Shown piece after piece: positions 10,215 to 20,330 of a DNA stretch of 64,000 bases. The translations under genes were made by a program, and so were the position numbers. Location: the NCBI GenBank assembly GCA_963575745.1, contig CAUYUJ010003891.1:101318-165317 (forward strand), written 5' to 3'. Position 1 is the stretch's first letter; each line of letters begins with the position of its first letter. The notes below the pieces were generated by a model that was not told the origin of the DNA, did no database searches, and was given only the letters and a program-made list of their open reading frames with translations. Origin of the DNA: Prorocentrum cordatum. Its lineage: Eukaryota > Sar > Dinophyceae > Prorocentrales > Prorocentraceae.

Positions 10215-10460
10215 GGTAGGCGACCAACACCACTCAAGGGAACGTAAGACCTGGGTACAGGGGACTCGGAAATCCCCGACGAGGTCGTCAAAAAAAATGA
10301 CGAGGCCGAGCCTGCATTTTGACGAGGCCTCCCGCCGCAGACATCCCACGAACCTCCCCCTCGTCAAAATCCGAGGCGCGGTCGTCAAAAAACGATGGCG
10401 AGCCCGGGTCCTGGCAAACCCGGGTCTTACGCTCCCCCGAAGGTCGGCGACCAACACCAC
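10215..10460. mobile_element. Foldback element bounded by 19-bp direct repeats
   Basis: GGTAGGCGACCAACACCAC (10215-10233) recurs as GGTCGGCGACCAACACCAC (10442-10460), one difference in 19. Just inside, GGGAACGTAAGACC (10238-10251) is the inverted partner of GGGTCTTACGCTCCC (about 10422-10436). The interior carries GTCGTCAAAAAA and CTCGTCAAAAT words in both orientations. This is consistent with an inverted-repeat element with a long target duplication. It is equally consistent with repeat-mediated rearrangement. Confidence 0.6.
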
Positions 10461-10584
10461 GCCCAGGCAGCGCTGGCGCCCCTGCCCAGCAGCCTGGCAG
10501 CGCCGGCTGGCCTGCGAGCTCCTGGGCCGCTGCCCGCGCGTGACCCCCGGCCGAGCGCGCTGCGCAGCTGCCCGGCACAGGGGG

Positions 10585-10790
10585 GATGATGATGATGGTG
10601 ATGATGATGATGAGGAGGAGGAGGAAGAGGAGGGAGGAGGAGGAGGAGGAGGAGGAGGAGGAGAGGAGGAGGGAGGAGGAGGAGGAGGAGGAGGAGGAGG
10701 AGGAGGAGGAGGAGGAGGAGGAGGAGGGGGAGGAGGGAGGAGGGAGGAGGAGGAGGAGGAAAAGGAAGAAGAGGAGGTGGAGGCGGTAGG
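10585..10790 (+). repeat. (GAT)n / (GGA)n microsatellite
   Basis: A short GAT/GGTGAT section at about 10585-10612 leads into an interrupted GGA tract to about 10760. The poly-E frame is an artefact. Confidence 0.9.
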
Positions 10791-10854
10791 GCTACGCTGA
10801 GCTCAACGCCTCACTCTTGGCCAGCGTCCCCGCAGCCGTCTCGGCTCGGGCGTC

Positions 10855-10926
10855 TCTTCCTCCTCCTCCTCCTCCTCCTCCTCCTGATCCTTCTTCTTAT
10901 TGTTTTTTTGTTTTTTTTTCTCTCTC

Positions 10927-10966
<40 letters not shown>

Positions 10967-11015
10967 CCTTTCTCTCTCGTTCTCGCTCTCTCCCCTTCTC
11001 CTCTTCCCTCCTCCC
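10855..11015 (+). repeat. (CTC)n and (CT)n microsatellites
   Basis: CTC units at about 10857-10886, a T-rich joint, then CT units at about 10919-11000. Low-complexity frames through it are rejected as genes. Confidence 0.9.
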
Positions 11016-11254
11016 CCGATCCTCGACCGATCCATCAAGGGGGCGGGGCCTGCCAGCGTGCCAGCCGCAACCCGTCAGGTCCCGGGACTGCGGGTCGAAG
11101 TCCAGCCCGCAGCGCCTCGTTCGGGGACGGGATGCGCCGTCCGGATGCCAGCAATAACACGCCCCTATCGTCGCCGCCGACCCCCCCCCGCGCTGGAATG
11201 ACTTGTCGCCGTGGCCGTGTGCGTCGTCGTTGCTTACCCTCGTCGCCGCTTCCC

Positions 11255-11352
11255 TGAGATCCTGGCGTCGCATGTTTTCACAACAAGCGATTTTTCCCTG
11301 CGCGGGCCCAGGGACCCTCACGCATCGACCCGTCTCGGACAGTGCAGCAGAA
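11255..11352 (+). repeat. Dispersed repeat R3, copy 2
   Basis: GAGATCCTGGCGTCGCAT, TTCACAACAAGCGATT, CAGGGACCCTCACGCATCGA and GCAGCAGAAAG match copy 1 at 7434-7533 in order. Confidence 0.65.
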
Positions 11353-11500
11353 AGATGATGTCCAGGGCTCCCGTCGTGATTTTCAGCGATGCTGTGATTT
11401 TGCTCGCCTGCCCTGGCGAAAAGCTCGGGGCCTTCCTGGGGACCCCGCGCTGGGCATACAGTTGCAGCAGCGGAGGCCTGGGACGACGTCGGCGCCGTCA

Positions 11501-11617
11501 CATCGCTCGGACGTCCATTCCCTGTGCATTTGTCGGCTTCGTGAGCGCATTCGTAAGATGACCCACAGGGCTGTTCGATGGTCCTCGCCGAAAAAAAACG
11601 CACACTCCCGAGCGATG
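11501..11617. mobile_element. Small inverted-repeat element (MITE-like), copy 1
   Basis: The left end CATCGCTCGGACGT (11501-11514) pairs with the right end ACTCCCGAGCGATG (11604-11617), 12 of 14 positions. The interior shares GTCCATTCCCTGTGC and CGATGGTCCTCGCCGAA with a second copy at 28250-28371. It carries no ORF. Its repeat at an unrelated site with matching ends is the reason for calling it mobile. Confidence 0.65.
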
Positions 11618-12590
11618 CCAAGATCGGAGGCAAGGTCGGATCTCGGGGTCGTGGTCGTCGCGGTGCTTGTCGTTTCCGTTGCTGGTTCGTGCGCCGACCG
11701 GGTATTCAGGGCTTCCGCCCAGCGGCAGCGTGGCCGCCGCCGTCGCCGCCCCGTGCGCTGGCTGCGTCACACAGCGCGGCTTGCATCGAGGGCATGGCGT
11801 TGGTTGCGCCACAGCGACAGCTCCACGTTGCTCCCGCGTGCATTCTCTTCCTCCCCGTCTTAGGAGGACGAGGAGGAGGAGGAGGAGGAGAAAGAACGAG
11901 AAGGGAGGAAGACGAGGACGAGGCTTCGGACACAGAGAGGATGTTCAAGACCCGCTCAAGCTCAACGCCCAACCTTAACTTGAAAAGGCCGTACTGTCGA
12001 CCTCATTTCTGCTACGCTGCTGCCGCACTGGCACGATGGCGGACGTTCCCCAAAACAACTGGATCATTGAGCAAAAGTATATCCGCTTCCGTGCCTTGTG
12101 CACGTTGAGGCGTAAGGGACTGCCAATGGTTTCTGCAATCTAGAAAGACCCCCTCCCCTACCCGCGTCCAGTCGCATGCGCCGCCCCCCCCCTCCCGAAG
12201 CCACGACCCCTGGTAAGAAAGCAAGGGGTCCGCGCTACTGAGGCCACGATCCATCGTAATCAAAAAAACGAGGTGTCCGCATCCCGAGCTTCCAAGAAGA
12301 CAAGCGACCAAGGACACCAAGGCGGTGCAAGATGCCCCGAAGACGGTACAAAATGGTTTCAAGGCGGCAAGGTGAGGCTTCAAAACTGCCCAACACGCAT
12401 CAAAGAGGGCCCCAAAGGACCACATGCGGACCTCCAACAGAGTTCGACGAAGCCAAAATCCGCCGACCCCTTGGGGTCATCGGCGTGTGAGATGCCTCCC
12501 CCTCCTCACACCCCTCCCCCCGGGGCCCGGCACGGTCGGTTTGGAACGGGGGGGTCCCGCTGGCCCTGGGTGAACGCGCCACGGGCCTCA
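11618..12590. other. Non-coding with a GAG run
   Basis: A GGA/GAG-rich stretch at about 11860-11932 is the only clear structure. The rest has no recognised content. Confidence 0.4.
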
Positions 12591-13590
12591 CGATGGGCCA
12601 TGAGGGCCCCAAGAGGTCCCCACGAGGGCCCCGAATTGCCGATGGATCGTTCCAAGACGCCCCAAGTGGCCCCCAGACGGCCCAAGAGGCCCCCGAAACG
12701 CCCCAAAAGGCGTCCCAAGAGGGCCCCCGGAAGCAAACATCGTCCCAGCCCCTTGGGGAAACGTGCGATTTTAGCACATTCGCATCCTGGGTTTTCACAA
12801 CGTCCAAGACGGCCCAAGAGGCATCCAAAATCGCCCCGAGACGACCCAGGAAGCCCTAAAGAAGGCCCCGAGACGGCCCAAGAGGGCCCCAAGACGGCCC
12901 AAGAGGCCCCCAAGACGGCTCCAGGAAGGGGCCCAGGCGGGGGACCCGAACGGAAATTTCCAGCCCTCGGCCGCAAGAAGCCCCCAGGAGGCCCCCAAGA
13001 AGCCGCCGCAAGGCTCCAAGAGGCCCACCAAAGGCCCAAAAGAGGCCCCAAGAGGCCCGAAAGCGGCCCCCAAAAGGCCTCAAAGGTGCTGCCAGGAGGC
13101 CCCCGAGAGACCTACCACGAGCCCCCCAAGGGGTCGGCAGGGCGGCGTTCGCCCAAGAAGCCACGTCCGGCAGTGACGTGTTGCCGGAGGCAGGTCCGCG
13201 GATGCTGTACTGCAACGCATCCAACGAATCTAATCATTGCGTAGTTTCTACATGTTGTGTTGTTTTGCGATATTATGTCTCCCCCCTAACCCCCCCCTGG
13301 GGTCGCGCCACAGCGCCGTACCAAAGTGGCGGCCCCCCGTCTGGGGCCCCAAAACGTGCCAAAACGTATGGGAAATCCATGATTTGGGCCTGTTGGCCCT
13401 CTTGGGGGCCCAGCAAGGCCTCAGGAGGGTTCCAGATGCCCCCAAGACGGCCCACGACGGCCCCAGGACGGCCCAAGATATTCCCAACGGGGGCCCATGA
13501 GGCCCCCAAGACGGCCCCAAGAGGGCCCCCAAAGCCCCAAGGACGGCCCAAGAGGGCCCCAAGAGCGCCCACAACTGCGCCTCCAGAGGC
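12591..13590. repeat. Long CCCAAGA(G/C)GGCC degenerate minisatellite
   Basis: Variants of CCCCAAGACGGCCCAAGAGG fill about 12591-13130 and 13385-13590, with a unique-looking stretch at about 13175-13380 between. The words contain no stop codons in most frames on either strand, giving false ORFs over 300 residues long that are P/K/R-rich on one strand and W/G/L-rich on the other. Confidence 0.75.
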
Positions 13591-13829
13591 CGAAATCATT
13601 GATTGTCCTGTGGTTAAAAGCAATAATTTAGCGTTCTCGCTTTTTTTCGACTCTCAATTATCCCGGCAAAGCAACCTAACAGCGATGTGTAGAAGCATAT
13701 CTGAAAGCATTCCCCTTAAGATTCAGATGAAAATCCAGTTGTCGAATTCTGCTGTTCTCGCAGTCGTAGTCGCATTCGCGATGACAGTCGCAGCGGCAAC
13801 GGCAGTCGCAGTCACAGCCTCAGCCTCAG

Positions 13830-14590
13830 CCTGCCTCCTCCTCCTCCTCTTTCTCCTGCTCCTCCTCCTCCTCCTCCTCCTCCTCCTCCTCCTCCTCTTC
13901 CTCCTGCTCGTCCTCGTTCTCGTCCTCCTCGTCTTGCTCGTCCTCCTCCTCCTGGTGCTCTCTCCTCCTCCTCCTCCTCCTCCTCCTCCTCCTCCTCCTC
14001 CTCCTCCTCCTGGTGGTCCTCGTTCTCCTCCTCCTGGTGCTCTCCCCCCCCCTCCTCCTCCTCGTCCTCCTCCTCCTCCTCCTCCTCGTCCTCCTCCTCC
14101 TCTTCCTCCTCCTCCTCCTCCTCCTCCTCCTCCTCCTCCTCCTCCTCGTGGTAGTCCTCCCCCTCCCCTCTCCCGTCCTCCTCCTCCTCCTCATCCTCCT
14201 CTTCCTGGTCGTCCTCAGTCCTCCTCGTCTTGCTCGTCCTCCTCCTCCTGGTGTTCCTCCTCCTCCTCCTCCTCCTCCTCCTCCTCCTCCTCCTCCTGGT
14301 GGTCCTCGTTCTCCTCCTCCTGGTACTCTCCCCCCCCCTCCTCCTCCTCCTCCTCGTCCTCGTCCTCCTCCTCCTCCTCCTCCTCCTTCCTCCTCCTCCT
14401 CCTCCTCCTCCTCCTCCTCCTGGTACTCCTCCCCCTCCCCTCCTCCTCCTCCTCCTCCTCCTCTTCCTGGTCGTCCTCCTCCTCCTGGTCGTCCTCCTCC
14501 TCCTGCTCGTCCTCCTCCTCCTCCTGCTCGTCCTTCTTCTCCTGCTCCTCCTGCTCCTCGTCCTGCTCCTGCTCGTCCTCGTCCTCCTGG
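13830..14590 (+). repeat. Interrupted (CTC)n tract in unit 1
   Basis: CTCCTC runs are broken by TGGTGGTCCTCGTT, TGGTACTC and CTTGCTCGTC words. These interruptions recur within the tract and in unit 2, so short blocks have been amplified inside the microsatellite. Confidence 0.9.
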
Positions 14591-14633
14591 TTTTGCTCGT
14601 CCTCCTCCTCGTCGTGCTCTTGCCCCTGCTGAA

Positions 14634-15132
14634 AATGTGGCCCAGGAATGGGAGTTCTGGGAAGTCGAAGAGCACGAAGTTGCCTACAGTTGGCTACGGG
14701 CATTCAAAATGTGGCCCGGGAATGGAGTTCTGGGAACTCGAAGAGCACGAAGTGGCCTACAGTTGGCTCCGGGCATTCAAAATGTGGCCCGGGAATGGAG
14801 TTCTGGGAACTCGAAGAGCACGAAGTGGCCTACAGTTGGCTCCGGGCATCCAAAATGTGGCCCGGGAATGGAGTTCTGGGAACTCGAAGAGCACGAAGTG
14901 TGTGACTGTTGCATCCGGCCCTCCAGAATGTGGCCCGGGAATGGAGTTCTGGGAACTCGAAGAGCACGAAGTGTGTGACTGTTGCATCCGGTTATTCTAA
15001 ATGTGGCCCGGGAATGGCGTTCTGGGATCTCGAAGAACACGAAGTGTGTGACTGTTGCATCCGGGTATTCAGAATGTGGCCTGGGAATGGAGTTCTGGGA
15101 AGTCGAAGAGCACGAAGTGTGTGACTGTTGGT
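14634..15132 (+). repeat. ~73-bp minisatellite, 7 units, in unit 1
   Basis: Unit words are AATGTGGCCCGGGAATGGAG, TTCTGGGAACTCGAAGAGCA, CGAAGTG and a variable end (CCTACAGTTGGCTCCGGGCA or TGTGACTGTTGCATCCGG). Starts fall at about 14634, 14707, 14780, 14854, 14928, 15000 and 15073. Two end variants alternate by block, showing stepwise amplification. Confidence 0.9.
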
Positions 15133-15429
15133 GAAAAACGAGCCCGGCACCCTGCCGCCCGGCAACTCCCCAACACCTGCCCGGACCCCCCTGTGGAGTG
15201 ATATGTGAGCTCTTTTGAGTCAACTAGAAACCTATCAGTCTTCGCTGTTAGGTAAATTATCCCGGCAAAGCAACCTAACAGCGATGTGTAGAAGCATATC
15301 TGAAAGCATTCCCCTTAAGACTCAGATGAAAATCCAGTTGTCGAATTCTGCTGTTCTCGCAGTCGTAGTCGCATTCGCGATGACAGTCGCAGCGGCAACG
15401 GCAGTCGCAGTCACAGCCTCAGCCTCAGC

Positions 15430-16150
15430 CTGCCTCCTCCTCCTCCTCCTCCTCTTTCTCCTGCTCCTCCTCCTCCTCCTCCTCCTCCTCTTCCTCCTGC
15501 TCGTCCTGGTTCTCGTCCTCCTCGTCTTGCTCGTCCTCCTCCTCCTGGTGCTCTCTCCTCCTCCTCCTCCTCCTCCTCCTCCTCCTCCTGGTGGTCCTCG
15601 TTCTCCTCCTCCTGGTGCTCTCCCCCCCCCTCCTCCTCCTCGTCCTCCTCCTCCTCCTCCTCCTCGTCCTCCTCCTCCTCTCCTCCTCCTCCTCCTCCTC
15701 CTCCTCCTCCTGGTAGTCCTCCCCCTCCCCCCTCCTCCTCCTCCTCCTCCTCCTCCTCTTCCTGGTCGTCCTCGTTCTCGTCCTCCTCGTCTTGCTCGTC
15801 CTCCTCCTCCTGGTGTTCCTCTCCTCCTCCTCCTCCTCCTCCTCCTCCTCCTCCTGGTGGTCCTCGTTCTCCTCCTCCTGGTACTCTCTCCCCCCCCCCT
15901 CCTCCTCCTCCTCGTCCTCGTCCCTCCTCCTCCTCCTCCTCTCCTTCTCTCCTCCTCCTCCTCCTCCTCCTCCTCCTCCTCCTCCTGGTACTCCTCCCCC
16001 TCCTCCTCCTCCTCCTCCTCCTCCTCTTCCTGGTCATCCTCCTCCTCCTGGTCGTCCTCCTCCTCCTGCTCGTCCTCCTCCTCCTCCTGCTCGTCCTTCT
16101 TCTCCTGCTCCTCCTGCTCCTCGTCCTGCTCGTCCTCGTCCTCCTGGTCT
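15430..16150 (+). repeat. Interrupted (CTC)n tract in unit 2
   Basis: The layout and interruptions follow the unit-1 tract, with different run lengths. Confidence 0.9.
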
Positions 16151-16189
16151 TGCTCGTCCTCCTCCTCGTCGTGCTCTTGCCCCTGCTGA

Positions 16190-16686
16190 AAATGTGGCCC
16201 AGGAATGGGAGTTCTGGGAAGTCGAAGAGCACGAAGTTGCCTACAGTTAGCTACGGGCATTCAAAATGTGGCCCGGGAATGGAGTTCTGGGAACTCGAAG
16301 AGCACGAAGTGGCCTACAGTTGGCTCCGGGCATTCAAAATGTGGCCCGGGAATGGAGTTCTGGGAACTCGAAGAGCACGAAGTGGCCTACAGTTGGCTCC
16401 GGGCATCCAAAATGTGGCCCGGGAATGGAGTTCTGGGAATCGAAGAGCACGAAGTGTGTGACTGTTGCATCCGGGCCCTCCAGAATGTGGCCCGGGAATG
16501 GCGTTCTGGGAACTCGAAGAGCACGAAGTGTGTGACTGTTGCATCCGGTTATTCTAAATGTGGCCCGGGAATGGCGTTCTGGGATCTCGAAGAGCACGAA
16601 GTATGACTGTTGCATCCGGGTATTCAGAATGTGGCCTGGGAATGGAGTTCTGGGAAGTCGAAGAGCACGAAGTGTGTGACTGTTGG
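16190..16686 (+). repeat. ~73-bp minisatellite, 7 units, in unit 2
   Basis: The order of end variants follows the unit-1 minisatellite. Small deletions are specific to this copy, for example a 1-base loss near 16438 and a 2-base loss near 16603. Confidence 0.9.
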
Positions 16687-16814
16687 TGAAAAACGAGCCC
16701 GGCACCCTGCCGCCCGGCAACTCCCCAACACCTGCCCGGACCCCCCTGTGGAGTGATCTGTGAGCTCTTTTGAGTCAACTAGAAACCTATCAGTCTTCGC
16801 TGTTAGGTAAAAAT

Positions 16815-17165
16815 CCATGACGGTCCAAGCAGCCTCCAGAATCGCCCTAGAACAGCCCAAAAAGCCCCCAAGACGGCCCCAAGACGGCCCAAGAGGGCCC
16901 CAAAACGGCCCAAATCAACCCCCAAGACGGTCCAAGAGGCCGCGGAGACGGCCCAAGAGGACCCCAAGAGGGCTCCAATGCGGCCGCGAGAGGCCCCCAA
17001 GACAGCCTCCAAGGGGGGCGAAACGGCGCAAAAGCGCCCCAAGACGGCCCAAGACGCCCCCAAGAGGCCCCAAGAGGCCCCCAAGAAGCCTCCAAGAAGT
17101 CCCCCCAGAAGCCTCCAAAAGGCCTCCAAAAAGCCCCCCAAAGGCCACACAGCGACTGGAGTGTA
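16815..17165. repeat. CCCAAGA(G/C)GGCC minisatellite
   Basis: This run of the same degenerate words as at 12.6-13.6 kb starts directly after the tandem duplication and ends near CAAAGGCCACACAG. It is non-coding. Confidence 0.75.
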
Positions 17166-17279
17166 ATGTTATTTTCCCCCCCTCTGGGCGAACTGCGGCG
17201 CAGCGCCAGCCAGGTGGAAGTTGGTCACTGCGTCGCCCATGATTGAAGCCGGCGCTGGAAGGGAGAATGGGGAGGGTGT

Positions 17280-17850
17280 ATGAAAAGGAGGGAAGGGGAA
17301 AGGCCCCAAAGAAGTCCCCAAGAGGCCCAAGGAAGCTCCCAGGAGGCCTCCAGGAGGCCCCCAAGAAGCTCCCAAGAGGCTCCGCGACGACGTGACTGTA
17401 CGTGCTCCGGACGTGCACCCCGCGAAGCGAGAGGAATCAACGACACCCCTCCTGTGCTTGAATGGGTTTCGCAGTTTCGCCTGTTCAGGCGTCCGTCAGC
17501 TCAAGACGGCCCCAGAAGCCTCCACGATGGTCCCAAGACGCCCCACGAGCCCCCCAAATGTGTCCCAAGAAGTCCAACGATGGCCCAAAAGGCACCCAAG
17601 ACGGCCCCACGACACCCCACGGTGGTCTCTCGTGAGACCGAAGACTGTATTCTTAAAAAAGCCTTGCGACGACCCGCGACAGCCCCACGACGGCCAAGAT
17701 GGCACCGAGAAAGCCAAAAAGAGCCCCTCGACGGCGTCAGAGTGCCCCAAGACGACCCAGGATGGCCCCAAGGGACCCCCAAGGCAATCTCACAGGAGGC
17801 CAAGTCAGCCCCAAGACGACCCAAACGAGCTTCATCAGCACTCTTCAAAT
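17280..17850. repeat. CCCAAGA-type minisatellite, interrupted
   Basis: Similar words lie at about 17300-17390 and 17500-17835, separated by about 110 bp of unlike sequence (17391-17499). I see no gene here. Confidence 0.65.
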
Positions 17851-17964
17851 ACTTAAGGCGAGATGCGTCACATGTGACGACTTACCCCTTCCTCCTGCTC
17901 ATTCTGCTCCTCCTCCTCCTCCTCATCATCATCATCACTATCCTCTCCACCACCGTCATCTTTA

Positions 17965-18412
17965 CCATGGGATTGCCATGGGCTCCTTTCGCCCGTGAGC
18001 TAAAACCATGTGTCGTTACATGGGTTGCGTTCGCCCGTAAGCGCAATCAATGTGTTTGATGCTTACATGGTTTCCTTTTTACCCGCAAGCTCAAACCATG
18101 TGTGTTATACATGGGCTCCTTTTGCCCGTGGGCCGAAGCCATATGTTTTCAGATAGGTTCCTTTCGTATGCGAGCTCAAACCATGTGTTGAAAAATGGGT
18201 TCCTGTCGCCAGTGAGTTCAACCCATCGGTGTTTACACCTTGGTTCCTGTAACCTTTGTTTCTATATGGTTTTTTTCGCCCATGAGCTCAAACCATATGT
18301 TCCTTGCGCCCGTGATCTCAAACCATGTGGTTTTGCATGAGTTCCTTGTTCCCGTGAGCTCAAACCATGTGTTTTCGCACGGGTTCCTTTTACCCGTGAG
18401 ACCAACCCACCA
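17965..18412 (+). repeat. ~50-bp minisatellite, about 9 units
   Basis: The core words are GAGCTCAAACCATGTGT, CATGGGTTCCTTT and GCCCGTGAGCTC. Units vary in spacing (about 40-55 bp) and are well diverged. ACCATGTG and CACATGGT-like words give short hairpins within units. Confidence 0.8.
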
Positions 18413-19019
18413 GGAAGCTCCAGGAGGCCCCTGGAGATGTCATGAGGCTCCAGGAGGCGCATGAGGCTCCAGGAGGCCCCAGGAGGGGGATCCAACCCGC
18501 CTCAAAGTTTCATCCGGGGGAGGGGGCGTTGAACCCCTTTGCCAGTGTACACAGAAAACGCTCGTTCGCAAGTAGGGACACCTTGGGCAAAACTCAAACG
18601 GGGAGAACATCCATTGGCTGTGTCAAGCTGCCAGATGTCCGCGCGCACTTGGTAAAATCAGAATGAACCTGGCGCGTATTCTTCGTTTCAAAACAATTGA
18701 AGAATGATCTGACCATTGCAGACCAGGCAACGCAACGCGTTGCTTGACCTAGCAGCAGCAGGACGGACAAGGACGAGCAGGAGCAAGACGGCATAGGAGA
18801 AGGAGGGTGGAGGCAGGCAGCAGGGAGAAAGGAGGACGAGGACGGCCCCCCCTCTCCTCCAGGTGCACCCCTCGCTCGTCCAAGTGCGGGCGGGCACTCT
18901 TCGTGAGCGGGCCGCCCGCCCGACCGGGTGGAGGGGCAGGGCTCCGGACTTCCGCTGGGACAGCCCGCAGCGTCATGGCGTCATCCTCCCCCTGACGCCT
19001 CTCCAGGGTTGCCTTCTGT
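18413..19019. other. Non-coding
   Basis: A short GGCTCCAGGAGGC repeat lies at about 18415-18487. The remainder, to the start of repeat R1, has no recognised content. Confidence 0.4.
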
Positions 19020-19190
19020 GAAAGGGGCCTTGGAGCACACAAATAAATAGACACAAATAAAAGGATTGCACATATTTTCATATATTTTCTGGGTTTTGGT
19101 TTCCCCCCCACTTCCTATATTTTCGCATACGTTCCTGGGAATCGACGATTATAATTGTGTCTCTGTGTTTTTGTTTCCCTCCTGATGCTG
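19020..19190 (+). repeat. Dispersed repeat R1, copy 2
   Basis: ACACAAATAAATAGACACAA, ATAAAAGGATTGCACATATT, CCCCCCACTTCCTATATTTT and GGGAATCGACGATTATAA match copy 1 at 1798-1925 in order. Confidence 0.7.
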
Positions 19191-19424
19191 GTCAGACCTT
19201 CGAGGGAAAGCCCAGCCGCGGCGACGAGGAGCCTCTTCCCAACAGGCGAGCCCCATTAGCCTGGCGAGGGGCCCGACCATACGCAGTTGGGAGTACCGTC
19301 GTTGTGAGCATCGTCTTCGGTGTATCTCTTTATGTTAGAAGGCAACTACTGCGAGGTTTTCGTCGGAAGGATTACAGAGGATTAAGCCCCATTTGGGGGG
19401 CTGTTACGCCAGAACGGGCCTCCG

Positions 19425-19500
19425 ATTAATAAGCGGGATTAAGCGGGATTAAGCGGGATTAAGCCGGATTAAACGGGATTCAGCGGGATTAAGCTGGATT
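19425..19500 (+). repeat. Decamer repeat GCGGGATTAA
   Basis: About seven copies of a ten-base unit (GCGGGATTAA and one- or two-base variants such as CCGGATTAAA). It is short and lies between R1 and the next satellite array. Confidence 0.9.
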
Positions 19501-19579
19501 TCGAAGGGCAAAATCAGAATTTGACCTCCCGGAAGTTGCATCCGAGCCACAAAGCTCGTAAAGGGTGTGCCGAAGTCTG

Positions 19580-20130
19580 GCGTGGACACCATGCGGGCGC
19601 TGCCACTGGGGCCTTCGAGCATCGCGGGGGGAACGAAATGAAGGAAGGGGGCCAGCAACAGGGGCGACTGGGGCCTTCGGTGGAGCTCCCCATGAGGCCA
19701 CGAAGCGTGTGAGCGGTGCACCGAAATAGGGGTGCAATTGCGTGCAGGCGCTGCCCCTGGAACCATCGGTGGAGCTCCCTATGGCATAACCCCACCAGGC
19801 CACGGAACGTGTGAGGGGGTCGCCGACATGAAAGGTGGAACCACATGAGGGCGCTGCCACTAGGGCGTTCGGTGGAGCTCCCTATGGGGTCATGAAGCGT
19901 GTGAGCGGTTCACCGACATGGGTTGGGAACTGGATGCGGACGCTGCCAGTGGGGCCTTCGGTGGAGCTCCGTAACGGGCCACGATGGTGGAACTGCACGC
20001 GGGCACTGCCACAGGGGCCTTCGGTGGAGCTCCCTAATAGGCCACGAGTGACAGGTGCACCGAAATGAAGGTGGAACTGCATGCGGGTGCTGCCACTGAG
20101 GCCTTCGGTGGAGCTCCCTATGGTGCCACA
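19580..20130 (+). repeat. ~88-bp satellite, about 6 units
   Basis: Shared words are GGGGCCTTCGGTGGAGCTCC, CTATGGGGCCACGAAGCGTG and GCGGGCGCTGCCACT. These match the core of array D (21900-23405), so the two arrays belong to one family and bracket array C. Confidence 0.8.
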
Positions 20131-20159
20131 AGTGCGCGGATGATTGAGGTGTGGTGCCA

Positions 20160-20330
20160 GGGCATTCGTTGAACGAAGCACAATATAGAGCTGAACCCAA
20201 ACTCTGTTTTTCGTGTTCGTTTTGTTCCCGACCCTCCTTGCTTGGGCACTCGTTTTGAATAGAGCAGTGTGGTCTCCACTTCCTCCTTCCCGTCCCACCT
20301 CCCTCTTGCCTCCTCCTGTCTTGCCTGCGG
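20160..20330 (+). repeat. Satellite module C: leader and pyrimidine-rich stretch
   Basis: TGTTTTTCGTGTTCG, then TTGGGCACTCGTTTTGAATA and AGAGCAGTGTGGTC, followed by C/T-rich sequence to 20330. The leader matches module A (TTGGGTTCTCGTTTTGAATA) at nearly every base and matches module D in inverse orientation. Confidence 0.7.

Larger units (their letters stand above)
13656..15254 (+). repeat. ~1.6-kb tandem duplication, unit 1
   Basis: The unit begins AATTATCCCGGCAAAGCAAC and ends in a CTTCGCTGTTAGGTAA word. It contains, in order, a ~170-bp lead segment nearly identical to that of unit 2, a CTC microsatellite (13830-14590) and a ~73-bp minisatellite (14634-15132). The unit-2 boundary reuses the same first word at 15255. 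The long frames through the microsatellite are not genes. Confidence 0.9.
15255..16808 (+). repeat. ~1.6-kb tandem duplication, unit 2
   Basis: It repeats unit 1 in the same order (lead segment, CTC tract, seven-unit minisatellite, closing word). It is about 45 bp shorter, mainly through CTC tract length. The lead segment differs from unit 1 by about one base, so the duplication is recent relative to the microsatellite change. Confidence 0.9.

Noticed and set aside
12273-13244. 323-residue P/R/K-rich frame and its antisense W/G/L-rich frames
   Set aside because: They are generated by CCCAAGAGG repeats; the same false proteins appear wherever this repeat occurs.
13178-16250. Long L/S/P-, E- and R-rich open frames over several hundred residues
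   Set aside because: They run through CTC/GGA microsatellites and their flanks on both strands. Every frame is open because the repeat lacks stops, and no domain is present.
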